NCBI RefSeq assembly: GCF_900111585.1
Contig: NZ_FOHI01000004.1
Coordinates: 124,001 to 188,000 of the forward strand
DNA length: 64,000 nt
Source of the DNA: Nitrosospira multiformis
GTDB lineage: Bacteria; Pseudomonadota; Gammaproteobacteria; Burkholderiales; Nitrosomonadaceae
Direction: 5' to 3'
The position numbers and the translations under genes are program-made. Below are positions 36,891-45,567 of the stretch, piece after piece. The notes under the pieces are model-generated. The model did not search any database and was not told the DNA's origin. It saw only the letters and a program-made list of their open reading frames with translations. The number at the start of each line of letters is the position of its first letter. The stretch's first letter is position 1.

Positions 36891-37484
36891 TCATTGATGC
36901 TCCCCTTGTTGTCGCGTAGGTGGCGTTCTACGAGGCAAAGTTGTGCTATGACTTTTCTGCGGTGGAAGCTCGCCATTTATCGTGTAGATAGGGCATGGTC
37001 CTGAATACCCTGGTATCGAGGGGGATCGCGTTGAGGTGATCTTGATGACTTGTCGGGCACCGGTTCCTGTCCCTGCTTCCGCAGTTGCATCTCTGTTCAG
37101 GTTTGGGGGATTACAAATGATATAACCATTGAATCTGTGAAGAGGCGTCCCGTGCGGCATGTAACTGCCGGGGTATTGAAAGCCGGATACCGTACCAATA
37201 TAAGGCTGTATAGGCAGCACAATGACCGGCCGGCCAAATGAATACGCGTTGAACTGGGTGTCATGATGAGCTTGTGCGGATACACCAGGCTGATTTATGA
37301 GGGCCGGAGAATAAAGAGACGAGTAAAAAGAGCTGCCAAGGGTACTTGGTGCCTCTTCCGCTAGGGATCCGGCTACCGGAACAATGCCTTCTGGCACACC
37401 CATTTCCCCCGCTCCCAACTCTTGTGCTGTAGCGTTTGAATATGGCAGACCAAATATAAGAAGCGTTACGAGTTTTTTTATCAC
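36891..37484 (-). CDS. Secreted hypothetical protein
   Basis: 197 aa. Signal peptide (KKLVTLLIFGLPYSNATAQ). The mature part is rich in Pro, Gly, Ser and Tyr, with PYIGTVSGFQYPGSYMPHGTP and only two cysteines (CNPP, GPCP). The C-terminus is Arg/Thr/Pro/Gln-rich. No known family. Last host gene before the phage block, on the opposite strand to it. Confidence 0.6.
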   Translation of the reverse strand: MIKKLVTLLIFGLPYSNATAQELGAGEMGVPEGIVPVAGSLAEEAPSTLGSSFYSSLYSPALINQPGVSAQAHHDTQFNAYSFGRPVIVLPIQPYIGTVSGFQYPGSYMPHGTPLHRFNGYIICNPPNLNRDATAEAGTGTGARQVIKITSTRSPSIPGYSGPCPIYTINGELPPQKSHSTTLPRRTPPTRQQGEHQ

Positions 37485-37661
37485 AGAATTTCGTTTAAAA
37501 GTATGAATAAGGCTTTGGAAGCAGGAGAGAGGAGGGTGTTTAGTCGACTCAACGACCTCTAATTTATAGCACTGGCGGGGGGAAAATCAATTTTGCTGTG
37601 GTTGGATAATTCAGGGGAAAAATCCCTTTCTCTTAAGGTCAAGTTGGTAGCAACAAATAGC

Positions 37662-37689
37662 TTGACAATGGTGAGTAACGGTGTATAAT
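37662..37689 (+). promoter_or_regulatory. Consensus sigma70-type promoter
   Basis: TTGACA at 37662-37667 and TATAAT at 37684-37689, both perfect, with a 16-base spacer. It points toward the phage block and lies about 70 bases before the first of two terminators, so its main product may be a short RNA. Confidence 0.75.
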
Positions 37690-37695
37690 ATGCCT

Positions 37696-37779
37696 CCATA
37701 TTGTGGATTTTCGTGCACGGACACAAAACTAAAAACTCGTTGTAGCGCTTGTACATAGCCCGCCTCGTGCGGGTTTTTT
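37696..37779 (+). ncRNA. Candidate small RNA (promoter plus terminator)
   Basis: A transcript from the perfect promoter at 37662-37689 would start near 37696 and end at the first terminator (37759-37779), about 84 bases, with no reading frame. It may be a phage-border regulatory RNA or a terminated leader that needs antitermination. Inferred from signals only. Confidence 0.4.
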
Positions 37780-37807
37780 ATTGCCTGCTTTTTAAGCGGG
37801 TTTTTTA
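37759..37807 (+). terminator. Two tandem intrinsic terminators
   Basis: First: CCCGC (37759-37763), five-base loop, GCGGG (37769-37773), six T. Second: CCTGCTT (37784-37790), TTT loop, AAGCGGG (37794-37800), six T. Both are classical. Confidence 0.85.
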
Positions 37808-38221
37808 TTATCCGTCGAAGCCTAATATTATCCATGCACAGTATCAAATAAGAAAAATCGGCAAGTAAGTTGTTTTTTTACTTGTAGTAGCAGGGGTAAT
37901 GAAACTTTGGCAGAAGATAAAAATGTTTGCAAGAAACTGTACCCTGGCTATCGGGTCAGGAAATAATTGAACCGGTATGATCGATATGTCGTGCCTGCCT
38001 ATTGGCCTTACAGCTTCATTTATTGATGTCAGAAGACGAAGCGAAGCTGAAACAGTGCGATAGGCTCGGTGCTTCAATAAACATCCCCTGAGTCTCGTTC
38101 ATCACCTCGATCCTTGCAACCCAGATCAGAGCGAATGAGAGACAAAGGAGGGCCTAGGATCAGCTTATTCATATGTTCAGTTAATTCTAAACCCGTATCC
38201 GGTCTTTGCAGTAACAGTCAA

Positions 38222-38243
38222 CCCGCCTGGAGCGGGTTTTTTT
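38222..38243 (+). terminator. Intrinsic terminator before the first phage gene
   Basis: CCCGC (38222-38226), CTGGA loop, GCGGG (38232-38236), then seven T. It lies about 50 bases before the i-spanin gene, so phage genes need a promoter or readthrough beyond it. Confidence 0.8.
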
Positions 38244-38295
38244 ATGTCCGCTTCTCGCGGATTTTCGAGGCAATAATACAAATGTTTATCAGAAA

Positions 38296-38730
38296 ATGAT
38301 TACGGCACTCAAACCAGTGATTAACGCCATCGAACCAGTAATTGAGGCAATCAGACCAAGGATTACGGTAATCCTGACTGCCATTTTTGCAGCGTTTGCT
38401 TTTACCGGTGGATACTTTGTCAGTGATTGGCGATCTGCATCGCAGCTGCAGCGCTTGAATTCGCAGAATGCAATATTGTCGGCGGCAAGCGAAAAGTGCG
38501 CATTGGATATCCGATCGGTGAGGACAGCGATGAGTACGCTGACAGAAGTGGCGGCTGAGAGAGAGAAGAATGCAACTGAGGCAATGCGTCATGCGGCGGC
38601 TGTTGCGGCAAAGCACACGAGTCGCGCAAAGAAAATCCGTGCCCTTCCAGCAGTAGCAGCCGAACATCAATATGAGGCAATCACGAGAGAGCAGATAGAG
38701 TATGTGCAGAGCCGCCATCAGACCGATTAG
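38296..38730 (+). CDS. Putative i-spanin (Rz-like)
   Basis: 144 aa. One transmembrane helix near the N-terminus (about residues 28-48, VILTAIFAAFAFTGGYFV) followed by a long charged coiled coil (SQLQRLNSQ ... EREKNATEAMRHAAAVAAKHTSRAKK). This is the layout of inner-membrane Rz spanins that join an outer-membrane lipoprotein to fuse membranes at lysis. The next gene, in another frame, overlaps its end by 29 bases and encodes a lipoprotein, the usual Rz/Rz1 arrangement. An unusual 30-residue stretch precedes the helix. Confidence 0.7.
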   Translation: MITALKPVINAIEPVIEAIRPRITVILTAIFAAFAFTGGYFVSDWRSASQLQRLNSQNAILSAASEKCALDIRSVRTAMSTLTEVAAEREKNATEAMRHAAAVAAKHTSRAKKIRALPAVAAEHQYEAITREQIEYVQSRHQTD

Positions 38731-39061
38731 ATCCAACCCCGCGTATTCCCGTAGCACCTCCTCGCGACTCAATCGCTGCCTACCAGTCCACCTGGCGCTA
38801 GTTTTTGCGACCCTATTGGCCGGTTGTGCGGGGAAGCCGGTGATTCAGACTCAGGTGATCGAGAAACCTGTTGCTGTCCCTTGTCTCGTTGACAGTCCAC
38901 CCGAGTGCAAATCGGCCTACGCGGTTGATCGCGTGTCAGTCAAGGACGACCCTCTGACGATCAATAGAGCGCTACGTACGGAAATAGAAGAAAGATCGGC
39001 ATGTGAGGTCAAATTACTTGCCGCATTGAGAGGATGCAAGAAGGGTATGAGGAGCATGTAA
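38702..39061 (+). CDS. Putative o-spanin lipoprotein (Rz1-like)
   Basis: 119 aa with a lipoprotein signal: hydrophobic core VHLALVFATLLAGC, lipobox LAGC with Cys42. The mature part begins AGKPVIQTQVIEKPVAVPC and has three more Cys. It overlaps the end of the i-spanin gene in another frame, as Rz1 does with Rz. The Arg-rich N-terminus before the core is long; a later start is possible. It ends seven bases before the terminase small-subunit gene. Confidence 0.7.
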   Translation: MCRAAIRPIRSNPAYSRSTSSRLNRCLPVHLALVFATLLAGCAGKPVIQTQVIEKPVAVPCLVDSPPECKSAYAVDRVSVKDDPLTINRALRTEIEERSACEVKLLAALRGCKKGMRSM

Positions 39062-39067
39062 AAGGAA

Positions 39068-39640
39068 ATGGAAAGGGAAGCGCTGATAAAGCCGGCCATG
39101 TGTAAATTTGAGGGTGAAGTATCCAGCGAGGAAGCAGAAAAAGGTGCAGTAAGCGTAGAGCCCGCGAGTCCGAAAAAGAGCAGTCGAGCCATAAAGAGGC
39201 GTGAGGTACTTGATGCGATCTTTGCTGGCATTTCACTTGGAAAATCGGCTCGTGCGATGTGTGTGGAGGTCGGTATCAGTCAGAGGGTTTTATGGAACTG
39301 GCTGGCGAGTGACGAAGAACTCATGCGCCAATATCAACGCGCCAAGGAGCTTTGCGTGGATGCCTATGCGGAGGAAATCATCGAAATTTCGGACGAGGGA
39401 TCGAGAGATACGTATGTTGATGAAAAGGGACGGGAGGTCATAAACCGGGAGGTTATTGCGCGTGCGCAATTGCGCATCGATGCACGCAAATGGTATGCCG
39501 CCCGGCTTGCACCAAGGAAATATGGCGACAAATTACCTGCTACCAACGAGGGCGGCGATGCCAAGAAATCTGTGCATAACATTGCGATAGCTTTTGTCGC
39601 TCCGGAAGATAGAGGCAATGAGCCAAATGTGTCGTCGTAA
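39068..39640 (+). CDS. Phage terminase small subunit
   Basis: 190 aa. N-terminal acidic/basic tail, then a helix-turn-helix (IFAGISLGKSARAMCVEVGISQRVLWNWLASD, about residues 50-83) followed by QYQRAKELCVDAYAEEI and DARKWYAARLAPRKYGDK, a C-terminal signature shared by terminase small subunits of this type. It recognises phage DNA for packaging. The large subunit follows directly. Confidence 0.88.
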   Translation: MEREALIKPAMCKFEGEVSSEEAEKGAVSVEPASPKKSSRAIKRREVLDAIFAGISLGKSARAMCVEVGISQRVLWNWLASDEELMRQYQRAKELCVDAYAEEIIEISDEGSRDTYVDEKGREVINREVIARAQLRIDARKWYAARLAPRKYGDKLPATNEGGDAKKSVHNIAIAFVAPEDRGNEPNVSS

Positions 39641-39657
39641 ATGGCGGCTCAAGTGAT

Positions 39658-40911
39658 ATGACCCCCCATAGAGCTGAATTTCCGATAAAGCTCAGGTTTT
39701 TGTTTGAACCGGCACGCTACAAGATTTTATACGGGGGAAGAGGGGGTGCAAAAAGCTGGGGCGTTGCCAGGGCATTATTGATTCAGGCGGCTGCAACCCC
39801 ATTGCGCATCTTGTGTGCGAGAGAGTTTCAGAATTCTATCGTCGAATCCGTGCATCATTTATTGAAAGCACAGATAGAGGCCATCGGCTTAAACTCATTT
39901 TACGAGGTGCAAAATAACGTTATACGGGGAACAAACGGTTCCGAGTTCATCTTTGCCGGTCTGCATAGCAACATAACCAGGATCAAGTCGTTCGAGGGTG
40001 TGGACAGGGTCTGGGTGGAAGAAGCCCAGACAGTGAGCAAGACAAGTTGGGATACGCTTATTCCGACTATTCGTAAAGAGAGGTCGGAAATCTGGGTGAC
40101 TTACAACCCTGAGCTCAATACCGACGAGACTCATCAGCGATTTGTAGTCAATCCTCCTGCTGGCGCTGTCGTAGTAAAAATCAATTGGAATGACAACCCA
40201 TGGTTTCCGGAGATACTGCGACGGGAGAAGGATGAACTGAAAGCGCGTGACCCGGATGCTTACCAGAACATATGGGAAGGGAATTGTAGGGTAGCGCTGG
40301 AGGGAGCGGTTTATGCGAAGGAGCTTCGATTGGCACAGGAAGAAGGAAGGATACGAAGCGTGCCATATGATGAGGCAAAGCCGGTACACACCTTCTTTGA
40401 TCTCGGTTGGGCCGACAACACCAGCATCTGGTTTGCGCAGACTGTTGGCAACGAACTCAGATTGATCGATTACTACAGTAATAGCCAGATGCCAATTCAG
40501 CATTATATCGGAGTGCTGCAAAACAAAGGGTATATGTATGGTACAGACTGGTTACCGCACGATGCCAGAGCCCGGACGCTGGCAACCGGACGCAGCGTGG
40601 AGGAAATTATGGTTGCGGCGGGGCGAAAAGTAAGAATCGTGCCAAATCTCTCCATCCATGATGGTATCAACGCGGCGAGAACGGTCTTTCCACGTTGCTA
40701 TTTTGATGAGCTGAATTGTGCAGAAGGCCTGCAGAGCCTGCGGCATTATCGATTTGATGTCGATCCTGATTCCGGTCAATTCAGCGCAAGGCCCTTACAT
40801 GATTATCACAGCCATGCAGCCGATGCCTTTCGCTATTTTGCCGTGGCAATCGAGGAGGATAAACCGGCTGTGAGCGCACGAGGTATTAATATGAAAGGTT
40901 GGCGGGCATGA
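39658..40911 (+). CDS. Phage terminase large subunit
   Basis: 417 aa packaging motor, PBSX-type. Walker A GGRGGAKS at residues 26-33, Walker-B-like VDRVWVEEAQ at about 115, and the C-terminal RNase-H-like nuclease domain with FFDLGWADNTSIWF and the final DYHSHAADAFRYFAVA. It cuts and pumps DNA through the portal. Its stop overlaps the portal start by four bases (ATGA). Confidence 0.93.
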   Translation: MTPHRAEFPIKLRFLFEPARYKILYGGRGGAKSWGVARALLIQAAATPLRILCAREFQNSIVESVHHLLKAQIEAIGLNSFYEVQNNVIRGTNGSEFIFAGLHSNITRIKSFEGVDRVWVEEAQTVSKTSWDTLIPTIRKERSEIWVTYNPELNTDETHQRFVVNPPAGAVVVKINWNDNPWFPEILRREKDELKARDPDAYQNIWEGNCRVALEGAVYAKELRLAQEEGRIRSVPYDEAKPVHTFFDLGWADNTSIWFAQTVGNELRLIDYYSNSQMPIQHYIGVLQNKGYMYGTDWLPHDARARTLATGRSVEEIMVAAGRKVRIVPNLSIHDGINAARTVFPRCYFDELNCAEGLQSLRHYRFDVDPDSGQFSARPLHDYHSHAADAFRYFAVAIEEDKPAVSARGINMKGWRA

Positions 40912-42899
40912 CTGAGGCAGGTGTTACGGCAGATATTTCGATTGAGGCTTACGACAAAATATGCCGGGATATTCGGGATCAACCGAAGTGGCGGTCGGAT
41001 TCGGACACGGACTGTGATTATTACGACGGCGCACAGACCAGTTCGGAGGTGATCGAACGACTGAAGATGGCCGGTATCCCGCCTCAGGATTCCAATCTGA
41101 TCAAACCGACGATCAACGCAGTATTGGGGTTGGAAGCGCGTAGCCGAGCGGATTACAGGGTGACGGCGGACGATGAGAGTCAGGCAGAGATTGCGGAAGG
41201 TCTTTCCGCAAAAATCAAGGAGGCCGAGACCGAGTCACGCGCTGACCGGGCCATGTCGGACGCGTATTCCAGCATGATTCGGGCGGGCATTGGGTGGGTA
41301 GAAATATCCCGGGAATTTGATGCGCTCAAATATCCATATCGTATCCGGGAGGTGCACCGTAACGAAATTTATTGGGACTGGAGTTCAAGGGAGCCGGATT
41401 TGTCCGATGCGCGATATCTGCGACGCGATAAGTGGATAGACCGGCTTCAGGCTGCACTTATGTTCCCTGACCGGGCGGAAATCATTGCAAATAGCTGGAA
41501 GGGATGGAACGGAACCGACGTATACGAAGGTTATGACAATGGCTTGGCGAGAGCGTATGAAATCGAGCAGGCCTGGAATCGCAACCAGGAAGATTACCTG
41601 AACCGGAACTCGGGTATGGTCAGGCTCTCCGAGTTATGGTATCGGCATTTCGAGGATGCATACGTCCTGGTATTGCCCGATGGAAAGATAATCGAATACC
41701 GCGAGGATAACCCATATCATCAGGCAGCGGTTGCCCAAGGTCTCGTGCAGGCCCAGAAATCGGTTCTCACCAGGATGCGGGTCTCGATCTGGTTGGGGCC
41801 GCATAAACTCATGGATGTTCCGAGTCCATTACCTCATTCAGATTTTCCATATGTTCCATTCTGGTGCTTTCGCAAGGATAGGAGTCGAGCTCCTTACGGA
41901 TTGATTCGTGATATGCGGGGACCGCAGGATCAGATTATCGATCTGGATATTCTTCTCTATGAAGTCCTCAATTCGGTAAAAGTCGAAGTGGACAATGATG
42001 CGCTCGATCTCAGCCAGAATTCTTATCAGGAGGTTGCGAATAATATAAGCAGTCTGCGCTCGATGACCATCCTCAACTCTCAGCGAAGGAATACCAGTGG
42101 CTTCAGGGTAATACGTGAGCATCAGCTTGCGGCTCAAGTGTTTCAGCTCGTGCAGGAACGCAAGCGCAGGATCGAGGAAGTGGGCGGAATCTACCGCACT
42201 ATGCTGGGAGCGCATACCTCAGCAAGCAGCGGTGTTGCGATCAACAGTCTGGTGGAGCAGGGGTCGACCGTGTTGGCGGAGCCCAATGATAATTTTCGCC
42301 ATGCTCGCCGACTTGTTGGCCAGCAACTTCTTGCGCTGATCAAGGAGGATCTGATTGGAAGACCCGCTCAAATTACAGTCCAGCAAGGTAATAAACCCAA
42401 GGTGGTTTATTTCAATCGCCAGTTGGATGACGGGTTGGTACACAACGACATTGCTTCTGCAATGGTCAAAGTTGTGCTTGAGGATATTCCTGCTACTCCG
42501 ACATTTCGGGCGCAGCAGTTGCAAGCCATGTCGCAAATCGTACAAGCTGCGCCCCCTCGGTTCCAGGCCGTACTTTATCCGGTAATGCTCGAGCTGTCCA
42601 ATGTCCCGAACCGGCATGAGTTGGCCCATCAGTTAAGGCAAGTGGCCGGCATCGACGATAATCCCCGATTCCAGGCTTTGCAGCAGCAAGTGCAGCAGAT
42701 GATACAGGAGGCGCAAGGGCAGATTGATGAGTTGCAGCAGAGATTGGGAGAGGCTGAGCAGCAGCTTAAGGATAAGGCATGCGAACTTGACTTGAAAGCG
42801 TATGCGCAGGCGCATAAAGAGGATATGGATGATGCGAAACTCCGTCTGGAGGCGGAGAAGATTGCTGATTGTCATATAGGTAACGCATTATCCGCATAA
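40908..42899 (+). CDS. Phage portal protein (P22-type)
   Basis: 663 aa from the ATG at 40908 in an ATGA overlap with the terminase. The sequence follows long podovirus portals: KICRDIRDQPKWR, DCDYYDGAQ, IKPTINAVLGLEARSRADYRV, EISREFD, IYWDWSSREPDLSDARYL and SSGVAINSLVEQG. The last about 80 residues (Gln/Glu-rich QQQVQQMIQEAQGQIDELQQRL) form a coiled coil, fitting the barrel of long portals. Confidence 0.9.
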   Translation: MTEAGVTADISIEAYDKICRDIRDQPKWRSDSDTDCDYYDGAQTSSEVIERLKMAGIPPQDSNLIKPTINAVLGLEARSRADYRVTADDESQAEIAEGLSAKIKEAETESRADRAMSDAYSSMIRAGIGWVEISREFDALKYPYRIREVHRNEIYWDWSSREPDLSDARYLRRDKWIDRLQAALMFPDRAEIIANSWKGWNGTDVYEGYDNGLARAYEIEQAWNRNQEDYLNRNSGMVRLSELWYRHFEDAYVLVLPDGKIIEYREDNPYHQAAVAQGLVQAQKSVLTRMRVSIWLGPHKLMDVPSPLPHSDFPYVPFWCFRKDRSRAPYGLIRDMRGPQDQIIDLDILLYEVLNSVKVEVDNDALDLSQNSYQEVANNISSLRSMTILNSQRRNTSGFRVIREHQLAAQVFQLVQERKRRIEEVGGIYRTMLGAHTSASSGVAINSLVEQGSTVLAEPNDNFRHARRLVGQQLLALIKEDLIGRPAQITVQQGNKPKVVYFNRQLDDGLVHNDIASAMVKVVLEDIPATPTFRAQQLQAMSQIVQAAPPRFQAVLYPVMLELSNVPNRHELAHQLRQVAGIDDNPRFQALQQQVQQMIQEAQGQIDELQQRLGEAEQQLKDKACELDLKAYAQAHKEDMDDAKLRLEAEKIADCHIGNALSA

Positions 42900-42912
42900 A
42901 AGGAGTAACAAG

Positions 42913-43488
42913 ATGATTCGGTTTCTGAATGATGAAACTGTGGCGGGATACAGATACGGTAAGGGCGCAATTTCCAGGTTTGATGATGTGACTGAGGCGA
43001 TTTTGATCGCTCAAGGTGATGCTGAAGATTATCCGGCAGTTACTAAGCCGGTAGAGGTACTGTCGAGTTCGGCTGTGGCTGCCTCATGCGCCTTGACAGC
43101 GGCGGATGAAGTTTTGGGGTCGTTTACGGTTCATGCGGGAATCATCGGCGTCAACAGCATCCTCCAGATCGAGCCGGTGTGGACATTCAGCAGTAGCGCG
43201 AACAACAAGATTCTGAAAGTCAGGGTTGGTAGTGTGACAGTTTACAGTGCCACCCGCACTATGTCTGTCAAAGAAGCGCCACTGATCGTTCTGGCAAATC
43301 GTAATTCCCTGACGTCGCAAATACAACCTTACGACAATGCGTACGTAACGGCAGGATCGGATACTCCAGCAACTTACACTATTAACTTTGCAAACAGTGT
43401 GACGGTCGATATTACCGGACAGAGAGCAAGCAATGGCGATGCGCTTAAACTCGAATACTATCGAGTGCTGCATTTCGTGGGGGATTAA
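42913..43488 (+). CDS. Phage structural protein with shared N-terminal module
   Basis: 191 aa. The first about 40 residues (MIRFLNDETVAGYRYGKG...FDDVTEAILIAQGDAEDY) match the N-termini of the proteins at 45568 and 47269. The rest is beta-rich and different (SSSANNKILKVRVGSV, LTSQIQPYDNAYVTAG). It follows the portal behind a strong AAAAGGAGTAAC site. The module may attach different beta-structured domains to the virion; this is an inference. No catalytic motif. Confidence 0.6.
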   Translation: MIRFLNDETVAGYRYGKGAISRFDDVTEAILIAQGDAEDYPAVTKPVEVLSSSAVAASCALTAADEVLGSFTVHAGIIGVNSILQIEPVWTFSSSANNKILKVRVGSVTVYSATRTMSVKEAPLIVLANRNSLTSQIQPYDNAYVTAGSDTPATYTINFANSVTVDITGQRASNGDALKLEYYRVLHFVGD

Positions 43489-45069
43489 ATGGCAGAGTGG
43501 TTCATTCGTCCTGACACGTCACACAGCGGAACGCGCAACGGGCAGTCTTATGATTTTGCCTGGGGAGGCTGGTCTGAGATTGTTTGGGGCAGTGCGGGAG
43601 TGGTCGGCGGTGATACTCTCTACGTGTGCGACTCACATTCATATGCCGCAATCCTTACCATAGGTGCGCACGGCGCAACGTCAGGCAGCCGCGTGACTAT
43701 TCGGGGGGATTACACGGGCCATCCGGGTGTAATCACGTTTTCTTCCGGAACTTACTACATTGATGCCAACAGAAATTATACGACTATAACTGCGCTGACA
43801 ATCAACGCGGGGAATAACGCTTGCATCTCTCCAGGGGGCGCACCACTAAAAGCCCTTTGGATCACAAACTGCACATTTTCGTGCGGCGCAGAAGCTGCAA
43901 TCAGATTCAGGACATTCAATACCTGGGCCTACGAAGATTGCATCATCAGCGGGAACTCTTTCAACGGGGGCTCAGGCTCGACTGGTGGCTCTGCAATCCA
44001 ATGGTATAACACGGCAGCCGTGGTGAGTACGATAAGCAACCTTCAGATTTACGGCAACACTTTTACCAACTGCTCATCGCAACGAGCCGTGATCCTGCTC
44101 AGGGCGCTGAATACGGTAGCCGTCGGGACCAAGCTGTCTGACATTGTGATCCGGGACAATACCTTTACCAATTGCTCTGCGGTCGCGGTGGAGGCGTATG
44201 GGCCGGAAACATATGGAGTGCATGCGGGAATACGAGTTTACAACAACAGGATAACCAACCAGTCCCAAGTCGGTATTTTGGGCGGCGGGTTTTCAATTGG
44301 TGGCTTTGGGCCATCAGCAACCCCGGGATTCGGCACAAACGACATTTACAACAACTGGTGTTCAGGGCTTCACGGGTTAACAGGCTTCTGCAACCCGATG
44401 TATGGGACATACCGCATTTTCAATAATTACGCGGAGAACATTACCAGTACTGACATAGATGGGTGCGGTGTGCTGTTCGATCATCAATGCAAGGATTCGG
44501 TGGCTTTTTCAAACGAATTCAGAAACATTACCGGCGACAGTTCGACCGGCAACTACAGAAGCGGATTCGGCATACTCGTACTTGATGCGACGAATGTAAC
44601 AGCCTTCGGAAACTTGATCGTAAATTGCGTGACGGGTATTGCATTCGGAAACAAGGGTCCGGGGCAGTCATCTAATATTCACAACAATACTTTTGTTAAT
44701 TGTTTCCAAAGTGGCGTGTATCTCGTCGGTGGCGCTAACAATACGACAAATATTGTGCGCAACAACATATTCACCACAAACAACAAGGCTCTTCCGGCAG
44801 TGAAGGTAGATTCGGCTGCGTGGACCGGCGAATCTAATAACTGCTTTTATGGATTTGGCGCACCATCCAAGCATACTCTGGCAGCATCGACAATTACAGC
44901 CGATCCACAACTGAATAATTCCTATCGCCCTCTGGCAGATGCGACAAAGCGCAAAGGCGTTTACCTAGGGGGCAAGGACTTCTACGGAAAACAGTTTTAT
45001 AACACTCCCAATATTGGGGCAGTGGAAGACGTAACGAACACCCCGCGTTATACATTGAGATATAGATAG
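43489..45069 (+). CDS. Right-handed beta-helix tailspike/depolymerase-like protein
   Basis: 526 aa starting directly after the upstream stop. A DUF-like N-terminal cap (about 1-60) is followed by many short repeats with Asn/Thr/Ile stacks (IYGNTFTNCSSQ, IRDNTFTNCSA, VYNNRITNQSQ, IHNNTFVNC), the pattern of a pectate-lyase-type parallel beta-helix. Such proteins bind or cut host surface polysaccharide. It has no classical head-binding domain. A C-terminal stretch with GAVED...TPRYTLRYR closes it. A terminator follows at 45091. Confidence 0.78.
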   Translation: MAEWFIRPDTSHSGTRNGQSYDFAWGGWSEIVWGSAGVVGGDTLYVCDSHSYAAILTIGAHGATSGSRVTIRGDYTGHPGVITFSSGTYYIDANRNYTTITALTINAGNNACISPGGAPLKALWITNCTFSCGAEAAIRFRTFNTWAYEDCIISGNSFNGGSGSTGGSAIQWYNTAAVVSTISNLQIYGNTFTNCSSQRAVILLRALNTVAVGTKLSDIVIRDNTFTNCSAVAVEAYGPETYGVHAGIRVYNNRITNQSQVGILGGGFSIGGFGPSATPGFGTNDIYNNWCSGLHGLTGFCNPMYGTYRIFNNYAENITSTDIDGCGVLFDHQCKDSVAFSNEFRNITGDSSTGNYRSGFGILVLDATNVTAFGNLIVNCVTGIAFGNKGPGQSSNIHNNTFVNCFQSGVYLVGGANNTTNIVRNNIFTTNNKALPAVKVDSAAWTGESNNCFYGFGAPSKHTLAASTITADPQLNNSYRPLADATKRKGVYLGGKDFYGKQFYNTPNIGAVEDVTNTPRYTLRYR

Positions 45070-45090
45070 AACCAAACAGATCAATCAGGA

Positions 45091-45119
45091 GCCGCCTCTG
45101 GAAACATTGGCGGCTTTTT
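45091..45119 (+). terminator. Intrinsic terminator (copy 1 of 3)
   Basis: GCCGCC (45091-45096), loop, GGCGGC (45109-45114), five T. The same sequence recurs at 47206 and 48907, at the ends of the duplicated cassettes. Confidence 0.85.
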
Positions 45120-45273
45120 ATTGGCTTTCGCTCATGCGAATGCGCTAGCGGCGATTATGCAGTTGTAGTGTTGAAACCCCTGATCAATGTGCTTCTTGTG
45201 CTTGCTCGGGGGTTTCTTTTTGAACCCTGCTCAAGGCAGGCCCGCTCACTGGGTTAAGTAGTTTGGAGGAAAG

Positions 45274-45540
45274 ATGGAAGTGGATCAGCTTAATTCGCAA
45301 ATCTTACCCCGGAACAAATCGAGATATCGGAAAGCGGCTTGGGCAAGCTTGCGGAGGTTCTAGGCAGGCAGGAAGCACCGGAGGAAGAGGAAAAGGAGAA
45401 ATCCGGCCCCGATGTGAAGGATGCCATGCTCAGCAAGGAGAGCGACGATGAAGGTGAAGATAGTCTGTCATTCTGAACAAGAGCGGCAAGGGAACTGCTC
45501 CCTATAGAAGCACAAGGAGTTGCGGGTAGAGAACTATTTA
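45274..45540 (+). pseudogene. Decayed copy of the scaffold gene 5' end
   Basis: From the ATG at 45274 the DNA matches the start of the scaffold gene at 49080, including the upstream TGGAGGAAAG. It has lost bases (a 14-base stretch near the start is shortened) and has early stops. Homology runs through GTAGAGAACT near 45537 and then ends sharply where the LamG/lyase cassette begins. The leader 45174-45273 also matches 48980-49079. This is a remnant of a duplication that took in the front of the scaffold gene. Confidence 0.85.
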
Positions 45541-45567
45541 ATATTTGGATAAACGGAAAGGGCAAAT

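Larger units (their letters stand above)
37485..38295. other. Left flank of the prophage block (no protein gene seen)
   Basis: About 810 bases. It holds a strong promoter (37662-37689), tandem terminators (37759-37807) and another terminator (38222-38243). No integrase, repressor or tRNA gene is recognisable, and I could not see a direct repeat shared with the right flank at 63.57-63.64 kb. Confidence 0.5.

Noticed and set aside
37485-38295. Possible tRNA or attachment site at the left phage border
   Set aside because: No cloverleaf can be drawn, and no direct repeat with the right flank was seen by eye.
45174-45221. CCCC/GGGG paired stretch as a third terminator type
   Set aside because: The loop is long and the stem short; it is better seen as the leader copied from the scaffold gene.
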